Shown: positions 1-7,163 of the stretch, one piece after another
How positions within the stretch are numbered: position 1 is the stretch's first letter
Layout: the number at the start of each line of letters is the position of its first letter
NCBI GenBank assembly: GCA_041907145.1
Contig: JAYRHW010000032.1
Coordinates: forward strand, 1-10,346
From: JAFLCA01 sp041907145
GTDB taxonomy: Bacteria > Bdellovibrionota_C > UBA2361 > JAFLCA01
Length of the DNA stretch: 10,346 bases
Reading direction: 5' to 3'
Made by a program: the position numbers and the translations under genes
Notes under the pieces: generated by a model
The model's database searches: none
Told to the model about the DNA's origin: nothing
What the model saw: only the letters and a program-made list of their open reading frames with translations

Positions 1-974
1 ACTTTTCTACCTGCATAGATTGCAACTCCAACTATTGATAGGAGAATGTATCGTGCGACAAAAATCCTAAGGTTCAGCCAAATCGTTGAGATCATTGCAA
101 TGAGCCAAATTAGGAGCGTCCATGATAGCAGTAGGATGTTCTTTCTGTGTTCATTTCCATCAGGAGGCGAGCAACCGAATCGTCTATAACAATAAGGGAT
201 CGAGATAGTGACAATTACTACCCACGGGAACCCAAGTTTTACAAACTCAACCAGTGATACGAAACTGACTCCATGCAAATTAAATAATTCAGGAGTCGTG
301 TAAAGTTGATTGCTCGCTATAGCTAGGGGCATGAGGCTGAATGGAACAATAAGAAGCGGAGCTAAGCTTTCAGTAAAAGTGCGGACTGAATTTGTGAAAA
401 GGATCGAAGAAAGTACGTAAATAAATCCGACAAGTGCGAAAGTAAGGTGACAGTAAGCTGCCAAAATCAGACAGACAGTCGCGCAAAGTGCATATCGAGA
501 GGATCTCTGAGTTACCCATTCGTACCAGAGGTGACACCCAAGAACTGAAATCCATAAACCTAGCGAGTACGGGCGCGCAAAAAAAGCGCTATCCAAGAAT
601 CCTACCGAGCACAGCAATAGAATTGTCGCCGACAGCGCAGTTTCCGAATCCCATAGGCGCTCAGCAAAGCGATGTATAGCGAGCAGCGAGAATCCGGCAA
701 ATATTAGTGAAGGTGTGCGCAAAGCTAATTCGGAGTTGCCGAGCAACCTCGCATTTAGCCAAGAGAGAAAAAAGTAAATGGGAGAAATGAAACTGCTTTG
801 CCACCGGAGCGTCGCAGCATGAACTGCATCCAGGGTAGAGGAATAATAGGATGCAAACTCATCAAGCCAGAGTGACCGAGTCAATGAGGGCAAGCACATC
901 AGAAGCATTAGGCAAAAGCAGCCCAATACCCAAAGGCGGCTCCGAAGTCCGGTGGCACTCGAATCGGTCAGCAT
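1..974 (-). CDS. Family-39 (ArnT/PMT-like) membrane glycosyltransferase, N-terminal part, cut by the left edge
   Basis: Reading the minus strand from the ATG at 974 gives 324 open codons with no stop before the window edge, so the C-terminus is missing. An in-frame TAA lies at 990-992 and this is the only ATG after it and before the conserved N-terminal motif. A first membrane helix (about residues 14-31) is followed by S-L-W-L-D-E (34-39). This is the acidic first-loop motif of ArnT/PMT_2 transferases, where the Asp is the expected catalytic base. Next come S-P-I-Y-F-F (about 65-70) and a stretch like the family's G-x-S-E-x-A-x-R-x-P segment, then several more helices. Such enzymes move a sugar from a polyprenyl-phosphate donor to a lipid, glycan or protein on the periplasmic face. 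The acceptor is unknown. No good Shine-Dalgarno site precedes the start. Family assignment is strong; function beyond it is inference. Confidence 0.85.
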   Translation of the reverse strand, partial: MLTDSSATGLRSRLWVLGCFCLMLLMCLPSLTRSLWLDEFASYYSSTLDAVHAATLRWQSSFISPIYFFLSWLNARLLGNSELALRTPSLIFAGFSLLAIHRFAERLWDSETALSATILLLCSVGFLDSAFFARPYSLGLWISVLGCHLWYEWVTQRSSRYALCATVCLILAAYCHLTFALVGFIYVLSSILFTNSVRTFTESLAPLLIVPFSLMPLAIASNQLYTTPELFNLHGVSFVSLVEFVKLGFPWVVIVTISIPYCYRRFGCSPPDGNEHRKNILLLSWTLLIWLIAMISTIWLNLRIFVARYILLSIVGVAIYAGRK

Positions 975-1054
975 CGGTGAAGCACAAGCTTAGTATTGCC
1001 CGGGGAAACTTTGGCCCTCCTGCATCAATTTACATGAGGACCATTTCTTCGGTC

Positions 1055-1070
1055 TATAACTGTATAACTG
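1055..1070. repeat. Two perfect tandem copies of TATAACTG
   Basis: TATAACTG occurs twice back to back, read on the plus strand (CAGTTATA twice on the minus strand). It lies about 80-95 bases upstream of the minus-strand glycosyltransferase start at 974. It could be part of a promoter or regulator site for that gene, or simply chance in an AT-rich patch. Two copies of eight bases is a weak repeat. Confidence 0.35.
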
Positions 1071-1102
1071 AATTTTGTGTGCGGAAGACTATTCACAAGG
1101 AT

Positions 1103-1249
1103 TCAGTGCTCCCGATCGATAGCATCGCAGGAGAGGCTTGCCCCACGTCGCTTGAATTGAGGATGCTTACCCGTTAGAACCCAGGAGAAGATGAAAAGCA
1201 AGAGATAGAACACTGCGACTGGTTCGATGCGACTAACCGAAGAGGCCAT
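1103..1249 (-). other. Possible 48-residue single-pass membrane ORF or gene remnant
   Basis: From the ATG at 1249 this ORF encodes 48 residues: a short polar N-terminus, one strongly hydrophobic segment (about residues 14-28, rich in Val, Leu, Phe and Ile), then a basic stretch including K-R-R and a polar tail. The frame is open for 13 further codons upstream, back to a TGA. No Shine-Dalgarno site precedes the ATG and I recognise no family. The hydrophobic-then-basic pattern resembles a single inner-membrane helix with a positive-inside tail, so it may be a small membrane protein or a decayed piece of a neighbouring GT-C gene. It may also be chance. Confidence 0.2.
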
Positions 1250-1338
1250 ATAGATGATGCTGTTTTCGCCATCGCTGCGAAAGTCAGCTAATCAACTTAC
1301 TTAAGTTGTAAATCTGTATGATCCGAATCTAAAAATGT

Positions 1339-3417
1339 TCACCTCCAAAATGGCTCATACCAGAGCTTGACAAAGCTTTTGCCAGGCTGGATTTTGACAG
1401 CTTTAAAAGTCTCCAGTGCGAGCTCGCACGGGACTTCGATTCCATTGACTTGCGCTCGCCAATTTTGATCCCAGTTGTCGATAGCAAGTATATATCCTAG
1501 AACTTTCGATTCGACCTCGAATTCCAGCGCATCGCCAGTATAGCGAATAACTCTAATGTTTCCGGACCATGCCTGAGAGTCCTTGAGCACAAGTGCTGGG
1601 TTCGCAGAGGCGAGGTCATATGTAAAGAATAGTTTGCCGCCTCCTCGCAATCCAATGAGGGTGTCACGGCTTATGCGATCTTGCTCTCCCCATTTCTGCA
1701 AGAATGAGGTGTAGCGATTGTAATACCAGTTGTCCCAAGGCTGGTAGCAAAACGCTGAACCCAGTGAGAGCCCAAAACAGGGTTGGCGGGGCTTGGCAAA
1801 GCCCTGGTCAATACGTGTGGGGAGGTTGAGAATCTCATGATGCGAATCTGTTTCTGAGGCAGGAATTCCCCATATTCCACAAATCCAGGGGGTAAGTTCG
1901 ATAGCGGCAAGTCCTGCGATGAAGAGGGCGAGTAGTCGAAAGTTTTGAGTTCTGGAGTGACAGAATAAGTGCAGCGCAATTAGAACTGCACACGCGCCGC
2001 ACGCTCCCAGAACAATAAAGGCTAGCTCTGAGCCAGTAAAGGAGGAATGAAACTTGATCCAATAGACGTGTCTTGGTTCGAAATAGAGAGCAACCTGAAC
2101 CAATCCGATAACGCAATATATGGATCCAAAAGAGGCAAGTAGAGCACTCACTTTTGGATCCGCCCTATTCCCTCCGCTCTCCTTTATGCGCGCCATTAGT
2201 TCCGTAAATCCGGCAGCGGAGGTGAAAGCAAGCAAAGGAACAAGTACGATTTGCAGCCTCCCCCACACACGCATGCTTGAGAAGCCGGGCAATGTATCCC
2301 AAAGGAATCCAAATAGACTGGAGTCAGCGCTGTGAGTAATTGCACAGATAAATAGGTACCACAGGAGTAGGGTGAACTTTAACAATCGCGATTGCCACCA
2401 TTCACGCTGCCGATCAGTATCGAAAGTGCCCGCGAATACAAAATAGTACATAGTGAGGGCGAGCCCGAGCACTCCGGGATAGATCCATCCCTCAGTCTGA
2501 GCTGCCGGGGGAAAGAAGAGGCTTGCCAAAGTATCGTTCCAAGTAAATTTGTGCGATGTCGAGAAATCAAAACTTGTTCCGGCCCGATCTGTTGTTTGCT
2601 GGAGAGTACTCCACATCTGACTTAAGTAAGGACTGACGATGAGTAATGTGATCCCTACAGCTAGTAATAGGAAGCTAAGTTGCTTCGCTATCTTTGGAAC
2701 GCGAACACCGCGGGAATAAGCAGCCAAACCGCAGAGAATGGTGTAGGGAGTAAAGATAAAGATTCCGTAGTAGGCGACGTAAGGATATCCAGCGGTTATT
2801 AGACAGATGAGGGCTCCACAAAGTCCAAGATGGTATCGGATCCGATTATTAGGTGCTTGCCGAAAAATCGAAGTGATGCACGCTAAGATCCAGGGATACC
2901 AGGCGATAGCATGAATCGCGTTGGGAAATCGAAGTGCCTCTGCCAATTTAAAGTTAATGGCGGCTAGCGTTGCGCCGAGAAGCGAGGCGGTGCGCGGAAG
3001 CTGCAAAGAGCCGGACAACCAAACGACGCTCCCCATGGAAAATAGGCCCAACCCCAAGATAGTAAATATTTGGTGATCGAGCTTGGAGTATCCGCCTAAA
3101 ACTCCATAGAGGAGAGCGAGTGGAAAATTGAGGGGATAAAAGATCGCTGCGAATGGATTTGATGCAAAGGGGAAGCCGCAAGCTTCGGTTGGAGACCAGA
3201 GAGGAAGATGGCCGTTGGAAAGATAGTCGAGTAGGTATACACGATAGTTGTAGTAGAGAATCTCGAAATCGTTGCCAATAGCATATCCGGCCCAAGGAAT
3301 TATGAGCCTCCAGTATGCGATAAACGGAAAGGCAAGGGCTAGGAGGCACGCAGCTGGCGCTAGCCAGTTCTGACCCTGTTGGTTGAGTCTGAGTATAGAA
3401 TGATCTTGGTGGGGCAT
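1339..3417 (-). CDS. YfhO-like polytopic membrane protein (GT-C-type)
   Basis: A 692-residue integral membrane protein with many helices and a soluble C-terminal end. It has the YfhO-family N-terminal signature: an acidic residue after the first helix (D50), then L-P-L-W (71-74), G-F-P-F (81-84) and F-Y-P-L (93-96). The last 60 or so residues (about 635-692) form a beta-rich tail with W-D-Q-N-W-R-A-Q-V-N-G and a closing W-Y-E-P, also typical of YfhO proteins. Firmicute members have been linked to glycosylation of lipoteichoic acid. The family is treated as GT-C-like, using lipid-linked sugars outside the membrane. Here the partner glycan is unknown. An in-frame TTG precedes the ATG directly (3418-3420); I chose the ATG. 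No Shine-Dalgarno site is seen, but a perfect TATAAT sits close upstream. It is divergent from the GT-C gene starting at 3565. Family fairly sure, substrate unknown. Confidence 0.82.
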   Translation of the reverse strand: MPHQDHSILRLNQQGQNWLAPAACLLALAFPFIAYWRLIIPWAGYAIGNDFEILYYNYRVYLLDYLSNGHLPLWSPTEACGFPFASNPFAAIFYPLNFPLALLYGVLGGYSKLDHQIFTILGLGLFSMGSVVWLSGSLQLPRTASLLGATLAAINFKLAEALRFPNAIHAIAWYPWILACITSIFRQAPNNRIRYHLGLCGALICLITAGYPYVAYYGIFIFTPYTILCGLAAYSRGVRVPKIAKQLSFLLLAVGITLLIVSPYLSQMWSTLQQTTDRAGTSFDFSTSHKFTWNDTLASLFFPPAAQTEGWIYPGVLGLALTMYYFVFAGTFDTDRQREWWQSRLLKFTLLLWYLFICAITHSADSSLFGFLWDTLPGFSSMRVWGRLQIVLVPLLAFTSAAGFTELMARIKESGGNRADPKVSALLASFGSIYCVIGLVQVALYFEPRHVYWIKFHSSFTGSELAFIVLGACGACAVLIALHLFCHSRTQNFRLLALFIAGLAAIELTPWICGIWGIPASETDSHHEILNLPTRIDQGFAKPRQPCFGLSLGSAFCYQPWDNWYYNRYTSFLQKWGEQDRISRDTLIGLRGGGKLFFTYDLASANPALVLKDSQAWSGNIRVIRYTGDALEFEVESKVLGYILAIDNWDQNWRAQVNGIEVPCELALETFKAVKIQPGKSFVKLWYEPFWR

Positions 3418-3428
3418 CAAAATAGCAG

Positions 3429-3434
3429 ATTATA
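3429..3434 (-). promoter_or_regulatory. Perfect -10 box (TATAAT) for the YfhO-like gene
   Basis: The minus strand reads TATAAT here, 11 bases before the ATG at 3417. A start of transcription about seven bases downstream would give a leader of only a few bases. That would agree with the missing Shine-Dalgarno site. No good -35 hexamer is found at 16-18 bases spacing, which lowers confidence. Confidence 0.4.
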
Positions 3435-3554
3435 GGCAAAGTCTCATGCAGTACCCTCATGACGACATCCCTAGATATTGGTAGAGTGTCTGAGTTAGCT
3501 TCGCTTATCGAACCAGTCGATTTGCCAATTTTCCCGCCGTTCGCATTGCTCTAC

Positions 3555-3560
3555 AAGGTG
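3555..3560 (+). promoter_or_regulatory. Shine-Dalgarno site AAGGTG that supports a TTG start
   Basis: AAGGTG ends four bases before the TTG at 3565. The next in-frame ATG is 40 codons further in, beyond the first membrane helix and within the conserved first-loop motif. The site and the need for that helix decide for the TTG start. Confidence 0.6.
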
Positions 3561-3564
3561 TGAG

Positions 3565-4875
3565 TTGAAAATCTTAGATTGCCTCCCCTCAATCGTCCTA
3601 GCGACATTAATAGGGATTGCTGCAGCTGTTAGCCAACCCAAGCTACTTTCGGGGCTTAATGAGCTTCCACCTCTTGGGGATTCCATGTGGTACGACAACT
3701 TAGCAGTAAGTTTGGTTTCTGGGCATGGTTATGGACTCTTTTGGGGAGATAGCGAATGGCGTCGGCCCTATTTAGAGAGGGGGCAACCAGAATACGCAAA
3801 GGCCTTCGGTGTTGAAGGACGGTGGGATCCGATCAGTACTTTAGAAGGCCCGTTTTACCGGGCGACCTTTCCAGGGCCGTTGTTTGCCACTACGGTTGCT
3901 CTTGAGTATCTGTTATTTGGACGAAAGTTCTATTTCGTACGATTAGTTAACCTTGTATTTCTCATCGTTTCCCTCACAGCTATATTCGCTATGGCGAGAC
4001 GGCGATTTGGTGCCGGTGTCGCAAATCTGACTTTCCTGTTTGCCCTGCTCGATGCGTCATACTTCTTTAAGCCGTTCTTCCTCTTTCTCTCAGAGCCGCT
4101 GAGCTGCCTTCTTTGCAGCCTCTTATTGCTGGCAGCCCTTCGATTTAGTCAGAACCGATCGCCTAAACAAGCGCTGTGGCTAGGTATCCTTCTCGCCGCG
4201 AATGTATTGACCCGGACTTTTTTAGTTGTTTGGGTACCTTTCCTAGCATGCTGGCAGTATTTTAGTGCGCAACCTGATCCTGAAAATTCGAGTAGCCGGG
4301 GGCTATTGCAAGTAATCGCTGGGGCAGCTATCTGCTTCGGCCTGATCTTTCCATGGTGTTTTCGAAATCATGAAATCACGGGAAGTTATTCCCCTTCCGG
4401 CTACCAGACTGGTTTAGCGATCGGGCAAGCTTATTCTGAGGGGATAGTACAATCGGCTGGAGTGTGGACCGATAGGACACACAGAGCTTTGTTTCAGCGC
4501 TTTTACGAAGAATATCCAGATGAAATCGCTGATCGCCTCGCCAGTAATTATGGGTTTAGTGCAGCCGAGCAGTGGATTCGCGAGAATTCTATCAAATTGC
4601 CTTGGCTTCTGTGGTTGAAGGGAGAGGCGTTTCTGCGCGAACTGTCGTTAAGCCAACAGTTGCTCCTAGTACTATCAATGCTAGTCCTCGTCTCGAGATA
4701 TCGAGAACTGCTGGTGGTTCATGTCCTAATAATGGGGGTCGTATCAGTGGTGATGCTCACCTACACTGATGTTGATGGACGATTTTTATTCCCGCTTCAG
4801 CCTGCACTTTACTTAACTGGAGCGGTGGGATTGAAATCATTTCTTTCTCGATTCGGTCGGAGAGGTAGGAACTAA
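3565..4875 (+). CDS. GT-C membrane glycosyltransferase (family-39/PMT_2-like)
   Basis: A 436-residue polytopic membrane protein starting at TTG. After a signal-anchor-like first helix (about 7-24) comes G-D-S-M-W-Y with L-A and G-H-G-Y-G (38-57), which matches the first periplasmic loop of family-39 transferases, with D39 as the likely catalytic acid. Y-R-A-T-F-P-G-P-L-F (98-107) matches the usual R-x-P-G-x-P-L segment. S-E-P-L-S (176-180) lies at the end of a later helix, and D-G-R-F-L-F-P (404-410) resembles the family's final R-x-x-x-P loop. The enzyme probably transfers a sugar from a polyprenyl-phosphate carrier on the outer face of the inner membrane. It is followed after five untranslated bases by the HTTM-like gene, so the two are surely co-transcribed and probably translationally coupled. 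Donor and acceptor cannot be told from sequence. Confidence 0.82.
   Translation: MKILDCLPSIVLATLIGIAAAVSQPKLLSGLNELPPLGDSMWYDNLAVSLVSGHGYGLFWGDSEWRRPYLERGQPEYAKAFGVEGRWDPISTLEGPFYRATFPGPLFATTVALEYLLFGRKFYFVRLVNLVFLIVSLTAIFAMARRRFGAGVANLTFLFALLDASYFFKPFFLFLSEPLSCLLCSLLLLAALRFSQNRSPKQALWLGILLAANVLTRTFLVVWVPFLACWQYFSAQPDPENSSSRGLLQVIAGAAICFGLIFPWCFRNHEITGSYSPSGYQTGLAIGQAYSEGIVQSAGVWTDRTHRALFQRFYEEYPDEIADRLASNYGFSAAEQWIRENSIKLPWLLWLKGEAFLRELSLSQQLLLVLSMLVLVSRYRELLVVHVLIMGVVSVVMLTYTDVDGRFLFPLQPALYLTGAVGLKSFLSRFGRRGRN
4861..4870 (+). promoter_or_regulatory. Ribosome binding site of the HTTM-like gene, inside the end of the upstream gene
   Basis: The purine-rich run AGAGGTAGGA lies in the last codons of the GT-C gene and ends 10 bases before the ATG at 4881. 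The upstream stop codon (4873-4875) falls between it and that start. Ribosomes ending one gene would therefore be placed to start the next, which suggests coupled and matched synthesis. Confidence 0.5.
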
Positions 4876-4880
4876 GCTGC

Positions 4881-6269
4881 ATGTTAGGGTCGGTATTCGC
4901 CTCTGCCATTTTATTATCGGTCTTCGTGTCTGCCTGCAGGAAAGTCCTTACCGGCACGAGCGATAGCTCTCCTCAGGGAGATATTTATTCAGCCAGAGCT
5001 CTTCATGGATTCCGAGTGCTTACAAGTCTGGCAATTTTATGTTTACTTTTTGTGGATGATGTAAGTGGAATTGCCTTTATTCCCAGTTCACTCGCAAAAA
5101 GTTGGTCGATGCTTTCGTACCTATCTCTTTGCCTGCCGCATGATTTACAGCTGCCTTTCCTAGAAATTTTTCGATTGTGCGCCATAGTGGTTGCTTTGGG
5201 AGTTGCGGTCGGATTTTGGGGCAGGACCGGGGCTCTTTTGCAAAGTTTGCTCTTTTACCTCCACTATGAGGCATTAGTGGGATTCACTCACTTTTTTCAT
5301 AGTGGCTTGATTCCGCTTTATCTTTCGTTTTTTCTAGTTTTTTGCCCGACAGGCATCAAAGGTCGATCGGGAACCGTCGACAGATATGTTTCAGCGCTAT
5401 ATTGCCTATATGCGTTGCCCTACGTGAATGCGGCAGTGAGTAAGATCGCAGCGCTTCCCGGGTGGGTTGAAAATGGAAATCTTGTATCTCTCGCTTTGTC
5501 GGACTCTATTGTTCTCCGAGAACCTTCTCACATTATTACGTGGTGCCTCTTTGAGTGTTTGAACGCACCCCAATGCCGATCAATTAGCCAAGTTATTGGG
5601 CTCGCCGTCATAGCAGTGGAACTTTCACCTTTGTTCATGGTTTTTTCTTGGAGGGCGCGACGTCTAGTTCCGATTCTGTTGGGGCTGCTTCATTTGTCGA
5701 TATATATACTGCACGGGTTCGCATTTTTCGACCTGCTCATTCTCTCACTTATCGGCCCTATTTGCCTTTCCCATCGATTCGGTGTGGTTATTGCACCTTG
5801 TCATAGAGACAAGACGACTCCCTTGAGTAGGCCTGCTGCCATCTGCTTCTCGATACTTTTAACGGCCATCGTTTGTGGAAGACTGATTCAGGTAGAACGG
5901 TTTCCACTCCTGTCGCGATGGTCGATGTATACCGAGGCGCCGTTTTCTTTTCATGAATACCGATTTTTCGTCGAGCATCCCGATGGTACAAGTGAATATC
6001 TTTCCCCAGAATCACTTCTATCGTTTTTGGGGCAGGGGCGTTGGAGGGATTTTTTATCGCTGGCTGCCGATAATTCCCTTTCCGAACAAACGAAACTTTT
6101 TATCCGGTCGGTACTTTTAGCACGTCTTCAGCAACAGGTAGCGCATCATCAAGATTGCCTTAGGGTTGAGTTTTTTACCCGTACTCGTTGGGATCGGCCG
6201 AATTCCACCCGCGTTCAATCATGGCGAACCTGTGAATTGTCTAGCCGATCGGATGATGCTCGTAGCTAG
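4881..6269 (+). CDS. HTTM-like membrane protein (vitamin-K-dependent carboxylase-related)
   Basis: A 462-residue membrane protein. After an N-terminal hydrophobic segment (about 4-18) and a polar linker, a block of helices spans about 41-300. The block has the pattern I associate with HTTM domains: H-G-F-R-V-L-T-S-L at its start (42-50), G-F-W-G-R-T (111-116), a long helix ending F-C-P-T-G (154-158), S-K-I-A-A-L-P-G-W (187-195), V-E-L-S-P (246-250) and L-H-L-S-I-Y-I-L-H (270-278). One more helix (about 318-335) leads to a soluble tail of about 120 residues, beginning R-W-S-M-Y (346-350) and probably periplasmic. Animal relatives include vitamin-K-dependent gamma-glutamyl carboxylase; most bacterial members have no known role. 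The tight coupling to a GT-C gene suggests work on the same lipid-linked or surface substrate. Family call is by pattern memory, moderate confidence; reaction unknown. Confidence 0.62.
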   Translation: MLGSVFASAILLSVFVSACRKVLTGTSDSSPQGDIYSARALHGFRVLTSLAILCLLFVDDVSGIAFIPSSLAKSWSMLSYLSLCLPHDLQLPFLEIFRLCAIVVALGVAVGFWGRTGALLQSLLFYLHYEALVGFTHFFHSGLIPLYLSFFLVFCPTGIKGRSGTVDRYVSALYCLYALPYVNAAVSKIAALPGWVENGNLVSLALSDSIVLREPSHIITWCLFECLNAPQCRSISQVIGLAVIAVELSPLFMVFSWRARRLVPILLGLLHLSIYILHGFAFFDLLILSLIGPICLSHRFGVVIAPCHRDKTTPLSRPAAICFSILLTAIVCGRLIQVERFPLLSRWSMYTEAPFSFHEYRFFVEHPDGTSEYLSPESLLSFLGQGRWRDFLSLAADNSLSEQTKLFIRSVLLARLQQQVAHHQDCLRVEFFTRTRWDRPNSTRVQSWRTCELSSRSDDARS

Positions 6270-7156
6270 AGTGTTCGGTAAGCTGCGTTCTGCATTCTAA
6301 GGGAAGCGATTTGATCTGAGAGGACACCCAGGCAAAAAACAATCACTCCAGTCAAAAACACAAGTACCGAGGATGTCCGCACTGGACCATCGAGAAGATA
6401 CCAGTCCCATAATGCCCCTTTAATTCCTCCCAATCCCATTAGGCACAAGCTGAGTGGAACGAAGACTCGTAGAGGTTGGAATAGAACTATTAAACGAATA
6501 ATAAGGAGTATTGTGTCGAGGCCGTCACCGATTGACACAGTGCTGGTACCGAGGCGCTGTTTGGTTTTGATGGGGACGTAGCCTACATGGAATCCGCCGT
6601 TTAGCATGGCAAGAGTGCTTGTGGTCGAAAATGAAAAGCTCTCTGGCATTATATTTAAGTACTTTAGAATTTGCTCTCTCTTTAATGCTCGTAGTCCAGA
6701 GTTTAAATCGGGAATCTCGGTTCGGCAGAGATAGTTGGCGAGTTTGCTAAGAAGCCACTTTCCAGGCCGACGGGACCATACTTGGAAAGATTTTGGATCA
6801 CGGACGCCTATTACGAGGTCGAATTCTTCCTTTGTGGCCAACTCGGCCACAGCCAGCGCATCCTCTGGACGATGCTGACCATCTCCATCGTAAGTTACAA
6901 CAAAGGGAGTAGCAGCTGCTAATATGCCTGTCTTAAGCGCCGCACCGTAGCCACGATTATTTTTGTGTCGAAGAATTCTTACGTTGGAGGTTTGGGAGAG
7001 GAGCTGGAATGAAGCGTCAGTAGAGCCATCATCTACTACTATAATTCGAGCCTGTGGTGCGGCACTCTGCAGCTCGGACAATACGGCCGGTAGCGCCTGT
7101 GCTTCATTGTAAGAAGGGATGATAATTGTGAACTGATCAAATAGTTCGGATGTCAT
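6266..7156 (-). CDS. GT2 polyprenyl-phosphate glycosyltransferase (DPM/DPG synthase-like)
   Basis: A 296-residue GT-A fold enzyme with two C-terminal membrane helices (about 229-247 and 262-280). Family-2 motifs are intact: I-P-S-Y-N-E (13-18) at the nucleotide site, V-D-D-G-S-T-D (41-47), and D-G-D-G-Q-H (90-95), the metal- and UDP/GDP-sugar-binding DxD equivalent. L-N-S-G-L-R (151-156) follows as in the dolichyl-phosphate mannose/glucose synthase group. The expected reaction is transfer of one sugar from a nucleotide sugar to undecaprenyl phosphate on the cytoplasmic face. That would supply donor to the GT-C enzymes nearby. Third gene of the minus-strand operon, seven bases after the amidotransferase stop. 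A weak AGAAG lies four bases before the ATG and overlaps that stop, suggesting coupling. Its TAG stop shares four bases with the convergent HTTM gene's stop. The sugar is unknown. Confidence 0.9.
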   Translation of the reverse strand: MTSELFDQFTIIIPSYNEAQALPAVLSELQSAAPQARIIVVDDGSTDASFQLLSQTSNVRILRHKNNRGYGAALKTGILAAATPFVVTYDGDGQHRPEDALAVAELATKEEFDLVIGVRDPKSFQVWSRRPGKWLLSKLANYLCRTEIPDLNSGLRALKREQILKYLNIMPESFSFSTTSTLAMLNGGFHVGYVPIKTKQRLGTSTVSIGDGLDTILLIIRLIVLFQPLRVFVPLSLCLMGLGGIKGALWDWYLLDGPVRTSSVLVFLTGVIVFCLGVLSDQIASLRMQNAAYRTL

Positions 7157-7163
7157 TTAACTT

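Larger units (their letters stand above)
975..1338. other. 364-base gap between two minus-strand genes, no convincing gene
   Basis: The gap separates the YfhO-like gene from the downstream family-39 glycosyltransferase. It is long for this tightly packed region. It contains a tandem 8-base repeat, a weak AT-rich hairpin at 1293-1308 (CAACTT/AAGTTG, 4-base loop, no T-tract) and one possible small membrane ORF, each treated separately. The plus-strand ORF through 851-1177 mostly overlays the glycosyltransferase start and has no recognisable protein character. I found no clear promoter consensus, although the distance suggests the glycosyltransferase has its own promoter here. Confidence 0.6.

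Noticed and set aside
851..1177. Plus-strand ORF of 108 codons
   Set aside because: Its first 124 bases lie antisense to the family-39 glycosyltransferase start. The protein is low in hydrophobic order, shows no known motif, and no ribosome site was found.
1293..1308. AT-rich hairpin (CAACTT/AAGTTG) downstream of the YfhO-like gene as a terminator
   Set aside because: The stem is only six or seven weak pairs and no T-tract follows on the minus strand, so a rho-independent terminator is not supported.
2954..3460. Minus-strand ORF of 168 codons in another frame of the YfhO-like gene
   Set aside because: It overlies the N-terminal half of a well-supported gene. The product is rich in Ser, Arg and Pro, as expected of an out-of-frame shadow.
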